15,000 nt of DNA from Chromera velia (taxonomy: Eukaryota; Sar; Chromeraceae). The stretch covers positions 26,588 through 41,587 of the forward strand of contig JAHBMJ010000554.1 in assembly GCA_018398765.1 (NCBI GenBank), in the 5' to 3' direction. The position numbers and the translations under genes were made by a program. Of the stretch, positions 9,939-13,200 are shown piece after piece (position 1 is the stretch's first letter; every line of letters starts with the position of its first letter). The notes below the pieces were generated by a model. The model was not told where the DNA came from. It saw nothing but the letters and a program-made list of their open reading frames with translations, and ran no database searches.

Positions 9939-12900
9939 TGATATGTGATGACACCCATACAACAACAAAAAACATGCAGCTTTGGCGACTGGAGCCTCAT
10001 GACGAGCCTGCGCTGACTTTCAAGGACAGAACGGTGGACGACGTGAATGTGGTCTTCGAGGGGATGTACTGCTCTGGGGAGGTCTGTCTGTCTGTACGCA
10101 CTCACTCACTCATGCATGTTGCAAACTCGCCTGTGCGTGAGTATCCACCATCGAATCCTGGATATGCTCATGGGAGTCTCTAGTGGAATCAACCACGTGA
10201 AATGAGTTTCCCGGGGATTTTCTGAATTCTGGGCCCGCCATTCCAAGCATAATCTTGCATTCTTTGAGGAAGAGCGTGTTGATTTCTGTCGAGAGTGTGA
10301 TTTCGGCTCGTAGCCATCTTTGAGGGACTTTCTGTTGGGGTTCGTGCAGCTCTTTGTTCCCTCTTTTGCTCTTCCTTTTGCACTTAAAGGGTCGTTCGTT
10401 TTCTGAGACGGCTGGATGGATTCACGGCTCCCGTACACGGGAGGCACATGCATGAAGTTGGTCCGCTGGGTATTTATTGATTCTTTTCTTTGTACCGCCG
10501 TGTAGGGTGAAAAGGAAGCATGCTATGAATGGCTCTCGAAACTCCTGAATCTGCGTGTGTGCAGGTATCTTGGCACCCTTTCACGATGCGAAAACTGGGG
10601 ATGATGGTTCCTGAGGAGAGGAACCGCCACCGGATCTACAAGTCTCTGTCTGTAGACGACAGCTTTGGGCGCAGTCAGAGGAGCCACATAGAGCAACAGC
10701 TGCCGCTGGCACTCCCCTACCAGGTAGTTGAGTGATTTTGAAAAACCTGTCATGCACTTGTTTGTTTCTTCCACCTCATGGGAGGGACTCCTTTTCTTTC
10801 TTCTCTCTCTGGCAAGAAAAAAAAGGAACAGATCCAGAAAGGAGTGCCAGAATTCCTGAATACATATTTGATGTGATTGCCTTCAAGCCTTCCAGTTTTC
10901 TTGGAAACCGTAAAGAAGTCGTCAGTAGTCCCGGAACGGAATGTGTACTCGCACACACCCGCTGCTTGCGCACGCGGGGGGGAGGCTCATGGCGAGTCTT
11001 ACCACGCATGCTGAGGTCGTAAGTGTAAATATGCACACCCGCGTAAGTCCACCTTTGCCAAGCTAGAAAATATCTCGACGGCAGGACCGGAGTAGTTTTT
11101 CTTTTTTTTCTTACGTCGAATGAATGAATGAATGAATGCACATGCCCGTCCATGCACACTCATGTCATGCAGGCCTTTGCAAAGGGGGAGAAGGTCGAGC
11201 TGACAAGACATGTAGCTACTCTCCAGGTTCGCGGCTCGATCGTTTCTTTTCAGTCCCATGCATGTGGAGATTGTCTGTCCGTCCGTCTGTCTTTTTCTTT
11301 TCCTCTTCTACCTGCCGATCGATGGCGTCGTTAGGGGCCTTTGAGCTGTTGCTGTCCGTCACTTTTGGGGCCATCCCTTCCCTTCCCTTCCTCTCTGCTT
11401 TCTTAGAGTTTCACTCCTGCATGCCTCACCGTGCCGTTTTGTCTGTGTCGACAGTTCGTGTCGACATGTCTGGCGTCTCTCCAGCTCTCTCCCCTAGATT
11501 GCTGTCGTTTTTAAATTCTCAGAGAGTGGTCTCCTGCTTCCTTCCTTCCACAGACGGGAAAGCTTTTCACTTTTCTTCTTCTGTATACACACATACATGC
11601 AGGTTGTGAACCACCACAAGCAGGCAGAGGCAGAGTTGTTCGACGAGCAACAGGACTCATTCCTCTCTCTGTTCACGGACGAGAAATTCGTGCCCTCAGC
11701 TGGAAGGGCCGTGGCACTGTTTGGAGATTCCGTCCCGGTCCGTGAGTCAGGCAGGGTGTAGGCAGCCAAGCGGCAGCTAGAGAGAGACCGGGGGGGGGGC
11801 AGGGAACGAGAGAGTGCGTCAGGATCGAATGGCCTAGTCATTCAGAGAGTGATTCAATGAAACGGGGACAGGAACGCGATCCGAATGTCTTCTGGAATTT
11901 GTGGCGGGCTGATCGCTTGCGAAAAAAGGAATTTCAAAAAAGACGTTCCAATTGTTTGTTTTCTCGATTACGTCTTTGTCGATTGGCTCTTTCTTGAACT
12001 TAGTTGACGAATCTGAGTGCCTGAGTGAAGCTTATGTGTCCGCAGGCAGCACGTCTTTTCTTTTCTTTCTTCGATTGATGCTACATGCAGGCTGCGAAGA
12101 TGTGGCGCATTCAACACGAGTCCCTGGTTGCGGGGCATTGGTACGAGTTGGTTGTGAAAACAAAAACAGGAGAGAACTTTTCGCAGGTAGGGGATTGACG
12201 GTAAGAAGAAAGCTGTGAAAGTCTTTGGATTTGTTTTTCTTCGGTGCTCGTGTGTAGTGAGGCACTGTAGAGTGATTGTGTACACCGCTTTGCTTAGAAT
12301 TGTTCATGCGTTGTGAAGAATGTTTTTGTTTGTTGTGGGGCTCTCTTTGTCGGGACGCCTTCCTTGAGGTCTGTTAGAGGGGAAGGGGTGACGGTATCCG
12401 GCGACAGCGTGACTTTGTTCCTTCCCGAATCGACTGCATGGCAAACAACATGATTTGTTCTTTTCGCATCTCTGTCTCTTCTTTTCTCTGTTTGGTTGTT
12501 TGTTCCCTTGCAGGTCCGACAAGCCGTGCGGGTGGACGATGTCCAACAGCAGACTGCCGTCCTTGAGAGAATCGTTGCAAGGCGGGCCAAGAGAAAAAAG
12601 CTCCTCTCGAAGGTCGTCTCCAAATTCAAAGACAAAGCCCAAAAGAAAACGGAAGACGAAGACCTCGACCTCACGGGGTTCCATTTGACTTCTGGAGAGG
12701 AGACCCTGGAGTCGGGAGCGTTCGCAGAGACTGCTGGGGTTGGAGGATTGCCGTCAAAGGGGAAGAAGACGAAGGGAGGGGTGAGCAGCAGCAGACGTGA
12801 GGAACTGAAGGCTCAGGCAAAGATGTTGAAAGACATTTCGCTGAAGACAGGACCCGAAGTCACCTTCTACTTTCCTCATTGCTGCGAGCCCCAGGTGCGA

Positions 12901-13129
12901 ACTCAGAGTCCCCTTTCGATCCTTGTTCTGTCTCTCCCACTTCATTCCATCCCCTCCCCCTCCGTGTTTTTGGCTCTTCTGTTCGGCTGGCGGCCTATCC
13001 GCCGGGTTGCCAGTCAAACTAAGGCACCTTTTTTTTCAAGTGTGGCTGTCTCGTTCTGTGCTACTCGTGCTTTTCCTTTTTCTTTCTTTATTTATTTCTT
13101 TTCGTTCGTTCGTTCGTTCGTTCGTTCGT

Positions 13130-13200
<71 letters not shown>

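Noticed and set aside
10506-10554. Possible exon reading GEKEACYEWLSKLLNL
   Set aside because: The donor it would need leaves only a ten-base intron before E21, and reading through hits a stop.
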